64,000 nucleotides of DNA from Streptomyces albipurpureus (lineage in GTDB: Bacteria > Actinomycetota > Actinomycetes > Streptomycetales > Streptomycetaceae): positions 228,358-292,357 of the forward strand of contig NZ_JAMQAW010000010.1 in NCBI RefSeq assembly GCF_023701525.1, written 5' to 3'. Below, in pieces: positions 31,822 to 41,757 of the stretch. The stretch's first letter is position 1. Each line of letters begins with the position of its first letter. The notes beneath the pieces were generated by a model that did no database searches, was not told where the DNA came from, and worked only from the letters and a program-made list of their open reading frames with translations. The translations under genes and the position numbers were made by a program.

Positions 31822-33042
31822 ATGAGAGTTCTGCTTGTCGGGGCCGGAGGTGTGGGCGGCGCGATCACCAAGATCGCCGCCCGGCGCCCGTTCCTTGACC
31901 ACATGGTGGTGGCGGACTACGACCTGACCCGCGCCGAGCGGGCCGTCGCCGCTCTCGGGGCGGCGGCGGATCGATTCACCGCGGTCCGGGTGGACGCCAC
32001 CGACCAGGCGGGGGTCACCGCGCTGCTCACCGAGCACCGTTGTGATGTCCTGCTCAACGCCACCGACCCGCGTTTTGTGATGCCCCTGTTCGAGGCGGCG
32101 CTCGCCGCGGGCACCCACTACCTCGACATGGCGATGTCGCTGTCCCGGCCGCATCCCGAGCGTCCGCACCAGGAGTGTGGCGTCAAGCTCGGCGACGAGC
32201 AGTTCGCCAGGGGTGAGAAGTGGACTCAGAGCGGGCGGCTCGCCCTGGTCGGCCTGGGCGTTGAGCCGGGTCTCTCCGATGTGTTCGCCCGCTACGCCGC
32301 CGACGACCTCTTCGACGAGATCGAGGAGATCGGCGTCCGGGACGGTGCCAACATCACCGTCGACGGCTATGACTTCGCCCCCTCGTTCTCCATCTGGACC
32401 ACGATCGAGGAGTGCCTCAATCCGCCGGTGGTCTATGAGTCGGACCGGGGCTGGTTCACCACCGAGCCGTTCAGCGAGCCGGAGGTCTTTGACTTCCCCG
32501 CGGGCATCGGGCCGGTGGAGTGCGTCAACGTGGAGCACGAGGAGGTGCTGCTGATCCCGCGCTGGGTCAAGGCGGGGCGGGTGACCTTCAAGTACGGCCT
32601 GGGCAATGAGTTCATCGAGGTCCTCAAGACCCTGCACAAGCTCGGTCTGGACACGACCGCCCCGGTCACCGTCAACGGCGACGGCGGACCGGTTCGGGTC
32701 TCGCCGCGCGATGTGGTGGCGGCCTGTCTGCCCGATCCCGCGGGTCTCGGTGACCGGATGCGCGGTAAGACCTGCGCGGGCACCTGGGTCAAGGGCACCA
32801 AGGACGGCCAGCCGCGTGAGGTGTATCTGTACCACGTGGTCGACAACGAGTGGTCGATGCGGGAGTACGGCTCGCAGGCCGTGGTGTGGCAGACCGCCAT
32901 CAACCCGGTTGTCGCACTGGAGCTGGTGGCCACCGGAGCCTGGAGCGGCAGCGGTGTGCTCGGCCCCGAGGCGTTCGCCCCGAGGCCCTTCCTCGATCTG
33001 CTGACCGACTACGGCTCCCCTTGGGGCCTGCGCGAGCAGTGA
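31822..33042 (+). CDS. Saccharopine dehydrogenase-like NAD(P)-dependent enzyme
   Basis: A 406-residue oxidoreductase. An N-terminal Rossmann fold has MRVLLVGAGGVGGAITK, with D at the end of beta-2 (VVADYD), followed by the saccharopine dehydrogenase C-terminal domain. Relatives act on lysine, saccharopine, carboxynorspermidine or related amino-acid adducts; the substrate here cannot be fixed. The ATG at 31822 is chosen where the Rossmann motif begins. It is flanked by two TetR genes and upstream of the catabolic operon, perhaps functionally linked. Confidence 0.82.
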   Translation: MRVLLVGAGGVGGAITKIAARRPFLDHMVVADYDLTRAERAVAALGAAADRFTAVRVDATDQAGVTALLTEHRCDVLLNATDPRFVMPLFEAALAAGTHYLDMAMSLSRPHPERPHQECGVKLGDEQFARGEKWTQSGRLALVGLGVEPGLSDVFARYAADDLFDEIEEIGVRDGANITVDGYDFAPSFSIWTTIEECLNPPVVYESDRGWFTTEPFSEPEVFDFPAGIGPVECVNVEHEEVLLIPRWVKAGRVTFKYGLGNEFIEVLKTLHKLGLDTTAPVTVNGDGGPVRVSPRDVVAACLPDPAGLGDRMRGKTCAGTWVKGTKDGQPREVYLYHVVDNEWSMREYGSQAVVWQTAINPVVALELVATGAWSGSGVLGPEAFAPRPFLDLLTDYGSPWGLREQ

Positions 33043-33073
33043 GCGCCACCCGGTGGTGCGGCGGGCGGGACCC

Positions 33074-33799
33074 TCATTCTCCGGGGTCCCGCCGGGCCCG
33101 CCCGTCGCCTCGGGGCGCGCGGTGCTCCATGGAGTCGAGCAGCAGACCCAACGCGGTCTCGAAGACATCCGCCGAGTCCACCTCGAAGAGGGGATCGCGG
33201 ACCCGGTGGATGTGCGGGTACTCCTGAGGGTCGGCCGCCCGGTAGGCGCGCTTCCACCCATCGGCCTCATCCGCCTGGGTCTTGGCGTCCAGACTGTGAA
33301 AGGCGGCCTCACCGCCGGACCACAGCAGGGCGAAGTCCGCGACGACCCGGTAGAGCAACGCCGCTTCGGCCGGGTCGAACCCGGCGTCGCCGAGGGCTCC
33401 GATCACCGCGTCGGCCGCGCGCATCTCGGCGGGACGCCGGGTGGTGCGCGGCCCGGAGAGCGCGGCGGCGGCCGGGTGCGCCAGATAGGCGCCGCGCACC
33501 CGGCGGCATACGTCGGCGAGGGTGTCCGCCCAGTACGGCTGGGCTGAGAAGCCTTCGAATGCCTCCTCAAGGAGACGGTCGGCGACCGCGAGGAGGATGT
33601 CGTCGCGGCCGGAGAAATGGCGGTAGACCGCGGTCTGGTCGGCGCCGAGCGCCTTGCCGAGGCGGGGCATCGAGAAGGCGTCGGCGCCATGCTCGTCCAG
33701 CAGGCGCAGGCTCGTCTCCACGATGCGTTCCGGGGTGAGCGCGCCTCGGGGCAGCCGAGTGCGACTGGCGCGGGTGGTGCGGCCGGGTGTGGTGGTCAC
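33074..33799 (-). CDS. TetR family regulator, divergent from the catabolic operon
   Basis: A 241-residue TetR protein. It has LTPERIVETSLRLLDEHG, the HTH FSMPRLGKALGADQTAVYRH and FSGRDDILLAVAD, then a C-terminal ligand domain. The GTG at 33799 starts VTTTPGRTTRASRTRLPRG. Its divergence from the amidohydrolase gene over 164 bases, which include TTGACA at 33863-33868, makes it the likely repressor of the ten-gene operon. Confidence 0.88.
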   Translation of the reverse strand: MTTTPGRTTRASRTRLPRGALTPERIVETSLRLLDEHGADAFSMPRLGKALGADQTAVYRHFSGRDDILLAVADRLLEEAFEGFSAQPYWADTLADVCRRVRGAYLAHPAAAALSGPRTTRRPAEMRAADAVIGALGDAGFDPAEAALLYRVVADFALLWSGGEAAFHSLDAKTQADEADGWKRAYRAADPQEYPHIHRVRDPLFEVDSADVFETALGLLLDSMEHRAPRGDGRARRDPGE

Positions 33800-33963
33800 C
33801 GGTTCATCATCTCGCTTCCCGAAATCTCCGTCACGGCTGGCGCACAGTACCCTACAGCACATTTGACAAAGCCTTAGTCCAAGCCATTGACATGACTGGT
33901 TCGCGGGTGTTTCCTCTGACCCATCAGCCGGTACGCCCCTTTCACGGAACAGGCCGAAACCGC

Positions 33964-35706
33964 ATGACCGACACCCGTATCCCGCCACGGCCCAGCGCCG
34001 CACCCAGCGCCCGGGCCAGGGGTGATCGGGCCGACCTGGTGCTCACCGGCGGCCCGGTCTTCACCGGTGACGCGGCCCGCTCCTGGTCGGACGCCGTGGC
34101 GGTGCGCGCCGGACGGATCGTCGCGGTCGGCGCACCGGCGGCCCGCGCCCTCACCGGACCGGGCACCGAGGTGGTCGACCTGGCCGGCCGGCTGCTGGTC
34201 CCCGGCTTCGTGGACGCCCACGCCCACCCGGTCTTCGGCGGTCTGGAACGGGCCCGCTGCGATCTGCTCGCCGCGACCGGCCCCGCCGAGTGCGCCCGGC
34301 TGGTCGCCGAGTACGCGGCCAGGCATCCCGAGCGGCCCTGGGTGGTGGGCGGCGGCTGGTCGATGGACCACTTCCCGTCCGGCGCCCCCGACCGCGGGAC
34401 ACTGGACGCGGTGGTCGCCGACCGTCCCGTCTTCCTCCTCAACCGGGACCGGCACGGGGCCTGGGTGAACAGCCGTGCCCTCCAACTCGCCGGAATCGAC
34501 CGCCACACCCCCGACCCCGCCGACGGCCGGATCGAACGCGCCCCGGACGGCACCCCCACCGGCACCCTCCACGAGGGCGCGGCCGACCTCGTCGCCCGGC
34601 ACCTCCCGGAGATCACCGCCAGGGAGTACGAGGAAGCGCTCGTCGAAGGGCAACGGCATCTGCACTCGCTGGGGGTCACCGGCTGGCAGGACGCGCTGAT
34701 CGGCGCCTACCTCAGCTATCCCGACCCGCTGGCGGCCTATCTCTCACTGGCCGGCTCGGGCAGGCTCACCGGCCGGGTCACCGGCGCCCTGTGGTGGGAT
34801 CGCGAACGCGGTGTCGAGCAACTCCCCGAACTCATCGAACGCCGCGAGCGCGGCCGTATCGGCCGCTTCCGCGCCACCACCGTCAAGGTGATGCAGGACG
34901 GGGTCTGCGAGAACTTCACCGCCGCCCTGCTGACCCCTTACCTCCCCGCCCCGGGATCAGGCACCCAGGGCCCCGGTAGCGGACACAGCTATCTGACGCC
35001 CACCGAGCTCAACCGTGCCGTCACCGCTCTCGACGGGGCCGGCTTCCAGGTCCACTTCCACACCATCGGCGACCGTGCCGTACGCGAGGCACTCGACGCC
35101 GTCGAGGCCGCTGAGGCCAGCCGCCGACAGGGCGAAGGCTCCGTACTCCTTGGCCATGGCGGCGACAACCGACACCATCTGGCACACATCCAACTCGTCC
35201 ACCCCGACGACATACCGCGCTTTCGTACGCTGCGTGCCACCGCCAACATGCAGCCGCTGTGGGCCGTGTGCGACGAACAGATGTCGGAGCTGACCCTGCC
35301 GTTCCTCGGGGATGAACGCGCCGCCCGGCAGTATGTGTTCGGTGCGCTCCGGGCCGCCGGTGCCACCCTGGTCGCGGGCAGCGACTGGCCGGTCTCCAGC
35401 GCCGATCCGCTCGCCGGAATCCATGTCGCCGTCAATCGCACCAGCCCCGGCGCCCGCACCGATCGGCCCTTCCTGCCCGAACAGCGGCTGCTGCTGGCCG
35501 ACGCGCTCTGCGCCTACACCTCCGCCGGCGCCTGGGTGAACCATCTCGACCAGGTCACCGGCACCATCACCGCGGGCAAGTACGCCGATCTGGCCGTCCT
35601 CGATCGCAACCCCTTCGACGGATCACCAGGCCGCATCGCCGACACCCGCGTCGATCTCACCCTGGTCGAGGGCGCGCCCGTCTACCGACGGGAGGGCGCG
35701 CCATGA
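33964..35706 (+). CDS. Amidohydrolase, YtcJ-like
   Basis: A 580-residue metal-dependent hydrolase. It has a beta-barrel N-terminus (ADLVLTGGPVFTGD), the metal motif PGFVDAHAHPVFGG, a later metal-ligand His in QVHFHTIGDRAV, the HLAHIQLVHP block, and an Asp in VAGSDWPVSSADP. YtcJ-type enzymes hydrolyse amide bonds of N-acyl or cyclic compounds. The ATG is at 33964; an ATG at 33787 in frame is excluded because it overlaps the divergent tetR start. First gene of the operon, overlapping the reductase by four bases. Confidence 0.87.
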   Translation: MTDTRIPPRPSAAPSARARGDRADLVLTGGPVFTGDAARSWSDAVAVRAGRIVAVGAPAARALTGPGTEVVDLAGRLLVPGFVDAHAHPVFGGLERARCDLLAATGPAECARLVAEYAARHPERPWVVGGGWSMDHFPSGAPDRGTLDAVVADRPVFLLNRDRHGAWVNSRALQLAGIDRHTPDPADGRIERAPDGTPTGTLHEGAADLVARHLPEITAREYEEALVEGQRHLHSLGVTGWQDALIGAYLSYPDPLAAYLSLAGSGRLTGRVTGALWWDRERGVEQLPELIERRERGRIGRFRATTVKVMQDGVCENFTAALLTPYLPAPGSGTQGPGSGHSYLTPTELNRAVTALDGAGFQVHFHTIGDRAVREALDAVEAAEASRRQGEGSVLLGHGGDNRHHLAHIQLVHPDDIPRFRTLRATANMQPLWAVCDEQMSELTLPFLGDERAARQYVFGALRAAGATLVAGSDWPVSSADPLAGIHVAVNRTSPGARTDRPFLPEQRLLLADALCAYTSAGAWVNHLDQVTGTITAGKYADLAVLDRNPFDGSPGRIADTRVDLTLVEGAPVYRREGAP

Positions 35707-36692
35707 CCGATGCCACGGCCGCCACCGGGAACGACGAACTACGGCTGCGGGTGACCCGACTGTGTTGGGAGGCCGACGGAGTGCTCTCCCTCACCCTGGC
35801 CGACCCCCACGGCAACGCCCTCCCCCACTGGCAGCCCGGGGCCCATCTGCGACTCACCCTGCCCACCGGCGTGGAACGGCACTACTCGCTCTGCGGTGAC
35901 CCCGCTGACACCGGCACCTACCGGGTGGCCGTACTGCATGAGCCCCGCGGACGCGGCGGCTCCGAGTACATCCACCGCTTTCTGCGCCCGGGGGCGGTGA
36001 TCGCGGCCGGGCGGCCCCGCAACAACTTTCCGCTACTGCCCGCGGCCCGCTACCTCTTTGTCGCGGGCGGTATCGGTATCACCCCCCTCCTGCCGATGCT
36101 GCGCGCGGCCGAACAGAGCGGTGCCCACTGGCGGCTCCTCTACGGCGGGCGAAGCCGGGCGTCGATGGCGTTCCTGGGCGAACTGGCCGGGTACGGGGAT
36201 CGGGTGCGGGTCTCGGCCCGCGACGAGCGGGGGCGGCTTCCGCTGGCCGCGGCCCTCGCCGAGGCGAACGCCTCAGCCCCGGCACACGAACCGGTCGCCG
36301 TGTACTGCTGCGGACCGGAGGGCCTCCTTGACGCACTGGACGAGCAGTGCGCGGGCCGGAGCGGCCTTCGCCCCCATGTGGAGCGCTTCAAACCACCGGC
36401 GTCGCAGGGCGTCGAAGAGTCCAACACACCGGTGGAAGTGCGTTGTGTACGGTCCGGGACCACCGTCGAGGTATCCGCCAAGGAGAGCGTCCTCGACGCT
36501 CTGCTCGCCTCCGGCGTCAAGGTCCACGGCTCCTGCCGCGAGGGCATCTGCGGCACCTGCGAGGTCACCGTCCGCGCCGGCACTCCCGACCACCGCGACC
36601 ACATCCTGGACGCGGCCGAGCGAGAGGCGGGCCAGGTGATGTACCCGTGCGTGTCCCGCTCACTGACCCCCGTACTGGAGCTGGACCTATGA
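35703..36692 (+). CDS. Phthalate dioxygenase reductase-type ferredoxin oxidoreductase
   Basis: A 329-residue three-domain electron-transfer protein. It has a flavin domain with ERHYSLCGDP, an NAD domain with YLFVAGGIGITPLLPMLRA and CCGPEGLLDAL, and a C-terminal plant-type [2Fe-2S] domain with CREGICGTC and a distal Cys in MYPCVSRS. Such proteins normally reduce a Rieske oxygenase or P450, but neither is encoded nearby. It is ATGA-coupled to both neighbours. Confidence 0.93.
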   Translation: MTDATAATGNDELRLRVTRLCWEADGVLSLTLADPHGNALPHWQPGAHLRLTLPTGVERHYSLCGDPADTGTYRVAVLHEPRGRGGSEYIHRFLRPGAVIAAGRPRNNFPLLPAARYLFVAGGIGITPLLPMLRAAEQSGAHWRLLYGGRSRASMAFLGELAGYGDRVRVSARDERGRLPLAAALAEANASAPAHEPVAVYCCGPEGLLDALDEQCAGRSGLRPHVERFKPPASQGVEESNTPVEVRCVRSGTTVEVSAKESVLDALLASGVKVHGSCREGICGTCEVTVRAGTPDHRDHILDAAEREAGQVMYPCVSRSLTPVLELDL

Positions 36693-37327
36693 CCACGGCA
36701 CCGCTGTCCACCCGCCCCGGGCGGATCGGCCTCGCCCGTGTCCGGGAGATCATCGGCACCCCCGAACCCGTGATGCGGCAGAAGGTCCTGGACCGTCTCG
36801 ACGATCACTGCCGGCTCTTCATCGCGCACTCGCCGTTCTGCACCATCGCCTCCGCCGATCTCACGGGAAGGACCGACTGTTCGCCCCGCGGCGATCATCC
36901 GGGCTTTGTCCGGGTCCTCGACGATCGCACCCTGCTGATCCCCGATCGGCCCGGCAACCAACTCGCCGACACCTTCACCAACATCACCGAGAACCCCGGT
37001 GTGGGGCTGCTGTTCCTGGTGCCCGGCTATGCGGAGACCCTGCGGGTCAACGGGCGCGCCTACCCCACCGATGACCCCGATCTACTGCCGATGCTGGAGT
37101 CGCGCGGGCGGCCGGCGAAGCTGGCCACCGTCGTGGAGGTCGACGAGGCCTATCTGCACTGTGCCAAGGCCATCATCCGATCGGGCCTGTGGGAGGACGA
37201 GCCGCGCGAGCTCGCCGCCCAGCTTCCCTCCGGCGGGACCATCGCCGCCGCACACTTCGGCATCGCCGGTCTCACCGCGGCCCTCCTCGACGACGATCTC
37301 GCCGACGACTACCGCCACAACCTCTGA
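36689..37327 (+). CDS. FMN-dependent PPOX-type flavoprotein (MSMEG_1061-like)
   Basis: A 212-residue pyridoxamine-5'-phosphate-oxidase-fold protein with FIAHSPFCTIASADLTGRTD, SPRGDHPGFVRVLDDRTLLI and a long C-terminal helix. Members bind FMN or F420 and act as reductases or detoxifying enzymes. Being ATGA-coupled directly behind the reductase, it may accept its electrons (inference). Confidence 0.85.
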   Translation: MTTAPLSTRPGRIGLARVREIIGTPEPVMRQKVLDRLDDHCRLFIAHSPFCTIASADLTGRTDCSPRGDHPGFVRVLDDRTLLIPDRPGNQLADTFTNITENPGVGLLFLVPGYAETLRVNGRAYPTDDPDLLPMLESRGRPAKLATVVEVDEAYLHCAKAIIRSGLWEDEPRELAAQLPSGGTIAAAHFGIAGLTAALLDDDLADDYRHNL

Positions 37328-37410
37328 GCGGACCCGTACCCCCGCCGTTCACCAACCCTCGCCCGGCATCCAGCGTCCGTCCCGGAATCCGTCGCCCAGA
37401 GAGGAATCCC

Positions 37411-39099
37411 ATGACCGTCCCGTTCCTGCGGATCGGCCCGTCACCGCTCCATGAGGGTGCCGAGCAGCACATGGTCCCCATGCGCGATGGCACCCGCCTC
37501 GCCACCGACATCTATCTGCCGACGGCTCCGCGCAAGCACGCGGCCGTCGTCAGCCGGATGCCGTACGACAAGGCCAGCGCCTATATGGCGGTCCACAAGC
37601 TCGCACCGCTCTATCTGGAGCGCGGCTATGTCTTCATCGCCCAGGACGTACGCGGCAAGTTCCGCTCCGAGGGCGACACCGTGCCCTTCGTCCATGAGGT
37701 CGAGGACACCTTCGACACCCTCGACTGGATCGCCCGCCAGCCCTGGTCCAACGGCGCCGTCGCCATGGTCGGCGACTCCTACCACGGCTATACGCAGTGG
37801 GCCGGTGCGGCGAGCGCCCACCCCGCGCTGCGGGCGATCGTCCCACGGGTCACCAGCTTGGAGATCTCCGACCTCAGCGGCCTGACCGGCACCGGTACCG
37901 ACCACGCGCTGGGCCTCTACCACGCCAACTACTTCGCCCATATGTGGGTGGACCACAACCTCTACGCCTACGAGGTCGACTGGTCCCTGCGGCCCCTGCG
38001 GGACCTCTTCGAGGACGCGTTCGCCGCGATCGGCCACCGTTCCGCCGCCGTGGACAGTGTGATCTCCGGCCGTCCCCTCACCGACCCCTTCCGCGCCCAA
38101 CACCCCTTCACGGCGCCCCCGGTGCCGGTACTGCACCGTGTCGGCTGGTTCGACAACCTCATCGACGCGTCGATGCGCGACCACACCGCCCAGCTCGCCG
38201 ACCCACGCTGGCGCGACCACACCTATCTCGACGCCGACGCCTGCGACCACCACACCTACCACCTCGACCAGGCCCCCGTACCGCCCGAGCAGGACCACGG
38301 AGTGCACGAGTCGGTCCTCGACGCGGTCCTACCGCGCTATCTCGGCCGGACCCTGGACTTCCTGGACGCCTTTGTCTCCGGCCGCGGTGACCGCGCGGGC
38401 TTCCCCCGCGCCATCTGGTACCAGGGCCATGACGGTGAACGCACCGCCGCCTCCTGGCCGCCGCCGGCCACTCGTGAGCTGCGCCTCCACCCGGCCGGGG
38501 CCGCACAGGCCACCGCCAGCGCCGACGGCGGCGCCCTGACCGAGTCCGCGGAACGCGGGACGACGGCCGTCCGCTGGACCCATGACCCGCTCAACCCCGT
38601 ACCGTCCTCGGTCCGCGACCCCTGGGTGCACCTCCAGGAGTATCCGCAGGAGCAGTCCGTACACGACCGGCCCGATGTGGTCACCTTCACCGGCGCCCCC
38701 GTCGAGGCACCGCTCGACCTGGTCGGTGCCGTCACCGCCCTGGTGGACATCGAAACCACCGCGGCGGCCGGCCACCTCTTCGTCAAACTCCATGACGTCG
38801 CGCCCGACGGCACCGCCCATATGATCGTGCGCGGCCAGCGCGGCATCACGGGCCACGGCCCGCAGCGCGCCCCCGTCGACCTCGGTCACACCGGATACCG
38901 GCTACGCCCCGGCCACCGGCTGCGCCTCCAGATCTGCGGCAGCGACTTCCCGCTGTACGCGCCCCACCCCGGCACCGATGGCGATCTGTGGCAGGCCACC
39001 GAGTTCAGCCCGGCCGAACAGACCCTGCGCATCGGCGGCGATCGCACCCATCTGACCCTCACCGTCTCCGACGGCTCCGCACAGCTGCACTCCGCATAG
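37411..39099 (+). CDS. CocE/NonD family hydrolase
   Basis: A 562-residue hydrolase of the X-Pro dipeptidyl-peptidase / cocaine-esterase fold. It has VPMRDGTRLATDIYLP at the N-terminus, the nucleophile S123 in VGDSYHGYTQW, a cap domain, the catalytic-His region near CDHHTYH, and a jelly-roll C-terminal domain from about 370. Substrates of relatives are esters or acyl amides. No signal peptide. GAGG precedes the ATG, 83 bases after the PPOX gene. The start sits where family similarity begins; the frame is open further upstream. Confidence 0.9.
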   Translation: MTVPFLRIGPSPLHEGAEQHMVPMRDGTRLATDIYLPTAPRKHAAVVSRMPYDKASAYMAVHKLAPLYLERGYVFIAQDVRGKFRSEGDTVPFVHEVEDTFDTLDWIARQPWSNGAVAMVGDSYHGYTQWAGAASAHPALRAIVPRVTSLEISDLSGLTGTGTDHALGLYHANYFAHMWVDHNLYAYEVDWSLRPLRDLFEDAFAAIGHRSAAVDSVISGRPLTDPFRAQHPFTAPPVPVLHRVGWFDNLIDASMRDHTAQLADPRWRDHTYLDADACDHHTYHLDQAPVPPEQDHGVHESVLDAVLPRYLGRTLDFLDAFVSGRGDRAGFPRAIWYQGHDGERTAASWPPPATRELRLHPAGAAQATASADGGALTESAERGTTAVRWTHDPLNPVPSSVRDPWVHLQEYPQEQSVHDRPDVVTFTGAPVEAPLDLVGAVTALVDIETTAAAGHLFVKLHDVAPDGTAHMIVRGQRGITGHGPQRAPVDLGHTGYRLRPGHRLRLQICGSDFPLYAPHPGTDGDLWQATEFSPAEQTLRIGGDRTHLTLTVSDGSAQLHSA

Positions 39100-39118
39100 A
39101 CGCAAGGAGACCACCCTC

Positions 39119-40795
39119 ATGACTCTCCAGGCCGCAGGACCGAGCCACTCAAGACCTCGGCGCACCGCGCTGATCGCCGTCATCGCCGGCGCCCTCACCC
39201 TGACCGCGTGCGGCGGCGGGGACGGGACCAGCGGCGACGCGCCCACCTCCTTCGCCAAGGGCCAGGCCGACACCCCGGCCGCCAAGGGCCCTCTCGACTC
39301 CTACACCTGGTACGGCGACTACCGGGCCCCTTACAGCCTCGACCCCGTCAAGAACGCCGACTACCCCGAGCAGACCGTCCTGCCCAACATCTGTGAGTCG
39401 CTGCTGCGGGTCCGTAGCGACTACACCCTGGAACCCGCGCTCGCCTCCGCCTGGAAGCAACCCGACCCCAGGACACTGGTGTTCACCCTGCGCCAGGGGG
39501 TGAAGTTCGCCGACGGCACTCCGATGACCGCCGCCGACGTGGTGTACAGCCTGGAACGCAACAGAAAGCCGGCGATCACCTCCTCGTACAGCTCCCTGTA
39601 CGCCAATGTCGCGTCGATCACCGCGGGCGGCACCAGCTCCGCCCCCACGGTCACGGTCAAGTTCCGCGAACCCAACGCCGTGTTCGTCAATGTCATGGCC
39701 ACCCTCGGCGGGTCCGTCATGAGCCGCGCCCACGCCGAGTCCAAGGGCGCCGCACTCGGCACCCCGGCAGCGGGGGTGCTGTGCACCGGCCCCTACCGGG
39801 TCACCTCCTTCGACGGCGCCGGCGATCTCGTCCTGGAACGCAACGACCACTACTGGGACGCCAAGGCGGTGCGTTCGAAGAAGGTCACCTTCGTCTTCCC
39901 CACCGGCGCCCAGGCACTGTCCAACGCCATCGCCGGGAAGTCCGTCGACGGCGGCTTCAACATCCCCTCCCAACTGGTCCCCACCCTCGCCAAGGCGGCT
40001 GGCGGCAAGCTGTGGACCGGCGCCGCGGGAAGCTCGCCCCAGAACCTCGACCTCGTCATCAGCGACCTCAAGGGCGGCCCGCTGGCCGATGCCCGACTGC
40101 GCCAGGCACTCTCCGGCGCCATCGACCGCGAGGGCATCGCCCGCAGTGTGTTCTCCTCAGCGGCCGACCCGCTGTACGCGGTGGCCGGCCCCGGCACCTG
40201 GGGATACGAGCGCGAGCAGTACCAGAAGGCGTATGACGCCCTCACCGTCAAGACCGACCCCGTCCAGGGCAAGAAGCTCGTCACCGAAGCCGGCGCCACC
40301 GGCCGGAAACTGAAACTCGCCTATCCCACCGGCATCGACATGTACGCCAGTGTGGCCACCACCCTCCAGCAGGCCGCCAAGAAGATCGGCCTCGACATGG
40401 AGATCGTCGGCCTCCCCCTGGCCCAGTACGGCGAGATGTTCATCGACCCCGCCGCCCGCAAGCCGTACGACGCCTTCCTCACCATGAACTACATCCAGAT
40501 CACCGAACCGGCGTTCCTCTACGGCTTTATCGCCACCCCCGACGGCCCGCAGAACTACGGGGGCTACGACAACCCCCAGGTCGCCGAGAAGATCACCCGC
40601 GCCTTCGGCACCACCGACGACAAGGCCAGGGCCGGGCTCCTGATCGAAGCCCAGGCCCAGTTGGGCAAGGATCTGCCCTGGATTCCCATCGTCGCCCCCC
40701 GCGCCACCGTCTATCTGAGCGACAGAGTCGCGGGCGTCCCCCTGACCTTCGCCTACATGGGTCGGCCCTGGGCCGGCTCCGTCGGCGCTCCCTGA
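39119..40795 (+). CDS. Oligopeptide-type ABC transporter substrate-binding lipoprotein
   Basis: A 558-residue lipoprotein of SBP family 5 (DppA/OppA). The lipobox is LTAC with the lipidated Cys at 31, and family-5 features include TLVFTLRQGVKFADGTPMTA and VLERNDHYWDAK. It binds peptides, nickel complexes or related solutes outside the membrane and delivers them to the permeases encoded next. AAGGAG precedes the ATG. It lies 19 bases after the hydrolase. Confidence 0.93.
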   Translation: MTLQAAGPSHSRPRRTALIAVIAGALTLTACGGGDGTSGDAPTSFAKGQADTPAAKGPLDSYTWYGDYRAPYSLDPVKNADYPEQTVLPNICESLLRVRSDYTLEPALASAWKQPDPRTLVFTLRQGVKFADGTPMTAADVVYSLERNRKPAITSSYSSLYANVASITAGGTSSAPTVTVKFREPNAVFVNVMATLGGSVMSRAHAESKGAALGTPAAGVLCTGPYRVTSFDGAGDLVLERNDHYWDAKAVRSKKVTFVFPTGAQALSNAIAGKSVDGGFNIPSQLVPTLAKAAGGKLWTGAAGSSPQNLDLVISDLKGGPLADARLRQALSGAIDREGIARSVFSSAADPLYAVAGPGTWGYEREQYQKAYDALTVKTDPVQGKKLVTEAGATGRKLKLAYPTGIDMYASVATTLQQAAKKIGLDMEIVGLPLAQYGEMFIDPAARKPYDAFLTMNYIQITEPAFLYGFIATPDGPQNYGGYDNPQVAEKITRAFGTTDDKARAGLLIEAQAQLGKDLPWIPIVAPRATVYLSDRVAGVPLTFAYMGRPWAGSVGAP

Positions 40796-40809
40796 GAGCG
40801 GGGCGCACC

Positions 40810-41757
40810 ATGATGCGATTTCTCGCCGGACGCCTCACGGGGCTGTTCATCACCCTGTCGGTATCGAGCTTCGTGGTCTTCGGCGCGCTCTACCTCGCGC
40901 CCGGCAGCCCCGAATCGGTACTCCTCGGCAACAGCACCCCCACCCCGGAGCGCCGTGCCGCGATCCGGGAGCAGTACGGCCTCGACGACCCGTTCATGGC
41001 GCGCTATCTGCACTGGCTCGGCGACATCCTCCACGGCGATCTGGGCACCTCCTTCGTGGGGAACCAGCCGGTGTCCGGACGGATCGGCGCGGTCTTCGAC
41101 ACCACGCTGTACCTGGTCGGTGTGACCGCCGTGCTGATCGCCGCGATCGGCCTCGGCCTGGGGCTGCTCGCGGCCCTACGGCCGGGCCGGATCGACGCCC
41201 TGGTCTCCACCGTGACCGCGGTGGTCGCCGGTGTCCCGGCGTTTGTCGCGGCCTCCGTGGGCATCTCCGTGTTCGCCGTACGACTCGACTGGTTCCCCGC
41301 CTACGGAGCCGGTGGCGAAGGCTTCCTCGGCCGCCTGCACGGGATGGTCCTGCCCGCCCTCTCGCTGGCCCTGATCGCTTCGGCACTGCTCGCCCGGGTC
41401 ACCCGGGCAGCGGTCCGGGCCGAACTGGACAAGGAGTACACGCAGACAGCCCGTGCCCGAGGCATCCCGGGCCGACTCATCGTTGTGCGCCATGTGCTGC
41501 CCAACGCGGCGCCGCCCATCGTCACCGTCGGCGGACTACTCGTCGCCGCGCTCTTCGCCGGAACCGTCGTCGTCGAGAACGCCTTCGGGCTACCCGGCAT
41601 GGGCTCCCTGCTCATCGGGTCCGTCAACCAGAAGGACTTCCCGACCGTGCAGGCCGTGACACTCCTGATGGTGACGGCCTTCGTCCTCGCCAACCTGGTC
41701 GTCGACATCACCCAGCAACTCCTTGACCCCCGGCTACGCCAGGGAGGCACCGCATGA
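40810..41757 (+). CDS. ABC transporter permease (DppB-like)
   Basis: A 315-residue inner-membrane permease with six hydrophobic segments. It has the N-terminal LAPGSPESVLLG and LGDILHGDLGTS blocks, the EAA-loop LDKEYTQTARARGIPGRLI, and the C-terminal ENAFGLPGMGSLL. It pairs with the next gene to form the channel. An alternative ATG lies at 40813. The stop overlaps the next ATG. Confidence 0.93.
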   Translation: MMRFLAGRLTGLFITLSVSSFVVFGALYLAPGSPESVLLGNSTPTPERRAAIREQYGLDDPFMARYLHWLGDILHGDLGTSFVGNQPVSGRIGAVFDTTLYLVGVTAVLIAAIGLGLGLLAALRPGRIDALVSTVTAVVAGVPAFVAASVGISVFAVRLDWFPAYGAGGEGFLGRLHGMVLPALSLALIASALLARVTRAAVRAELDKEYTQTARARGIPGRLIVVRHVLPNAAPPIVTVGGLLVAALFAGTVVVENAFGLPGMGSLLIGSVNQKDFPTVQAVTLLMVTAFVLANLVVDITQQLLDPRLRQGGTA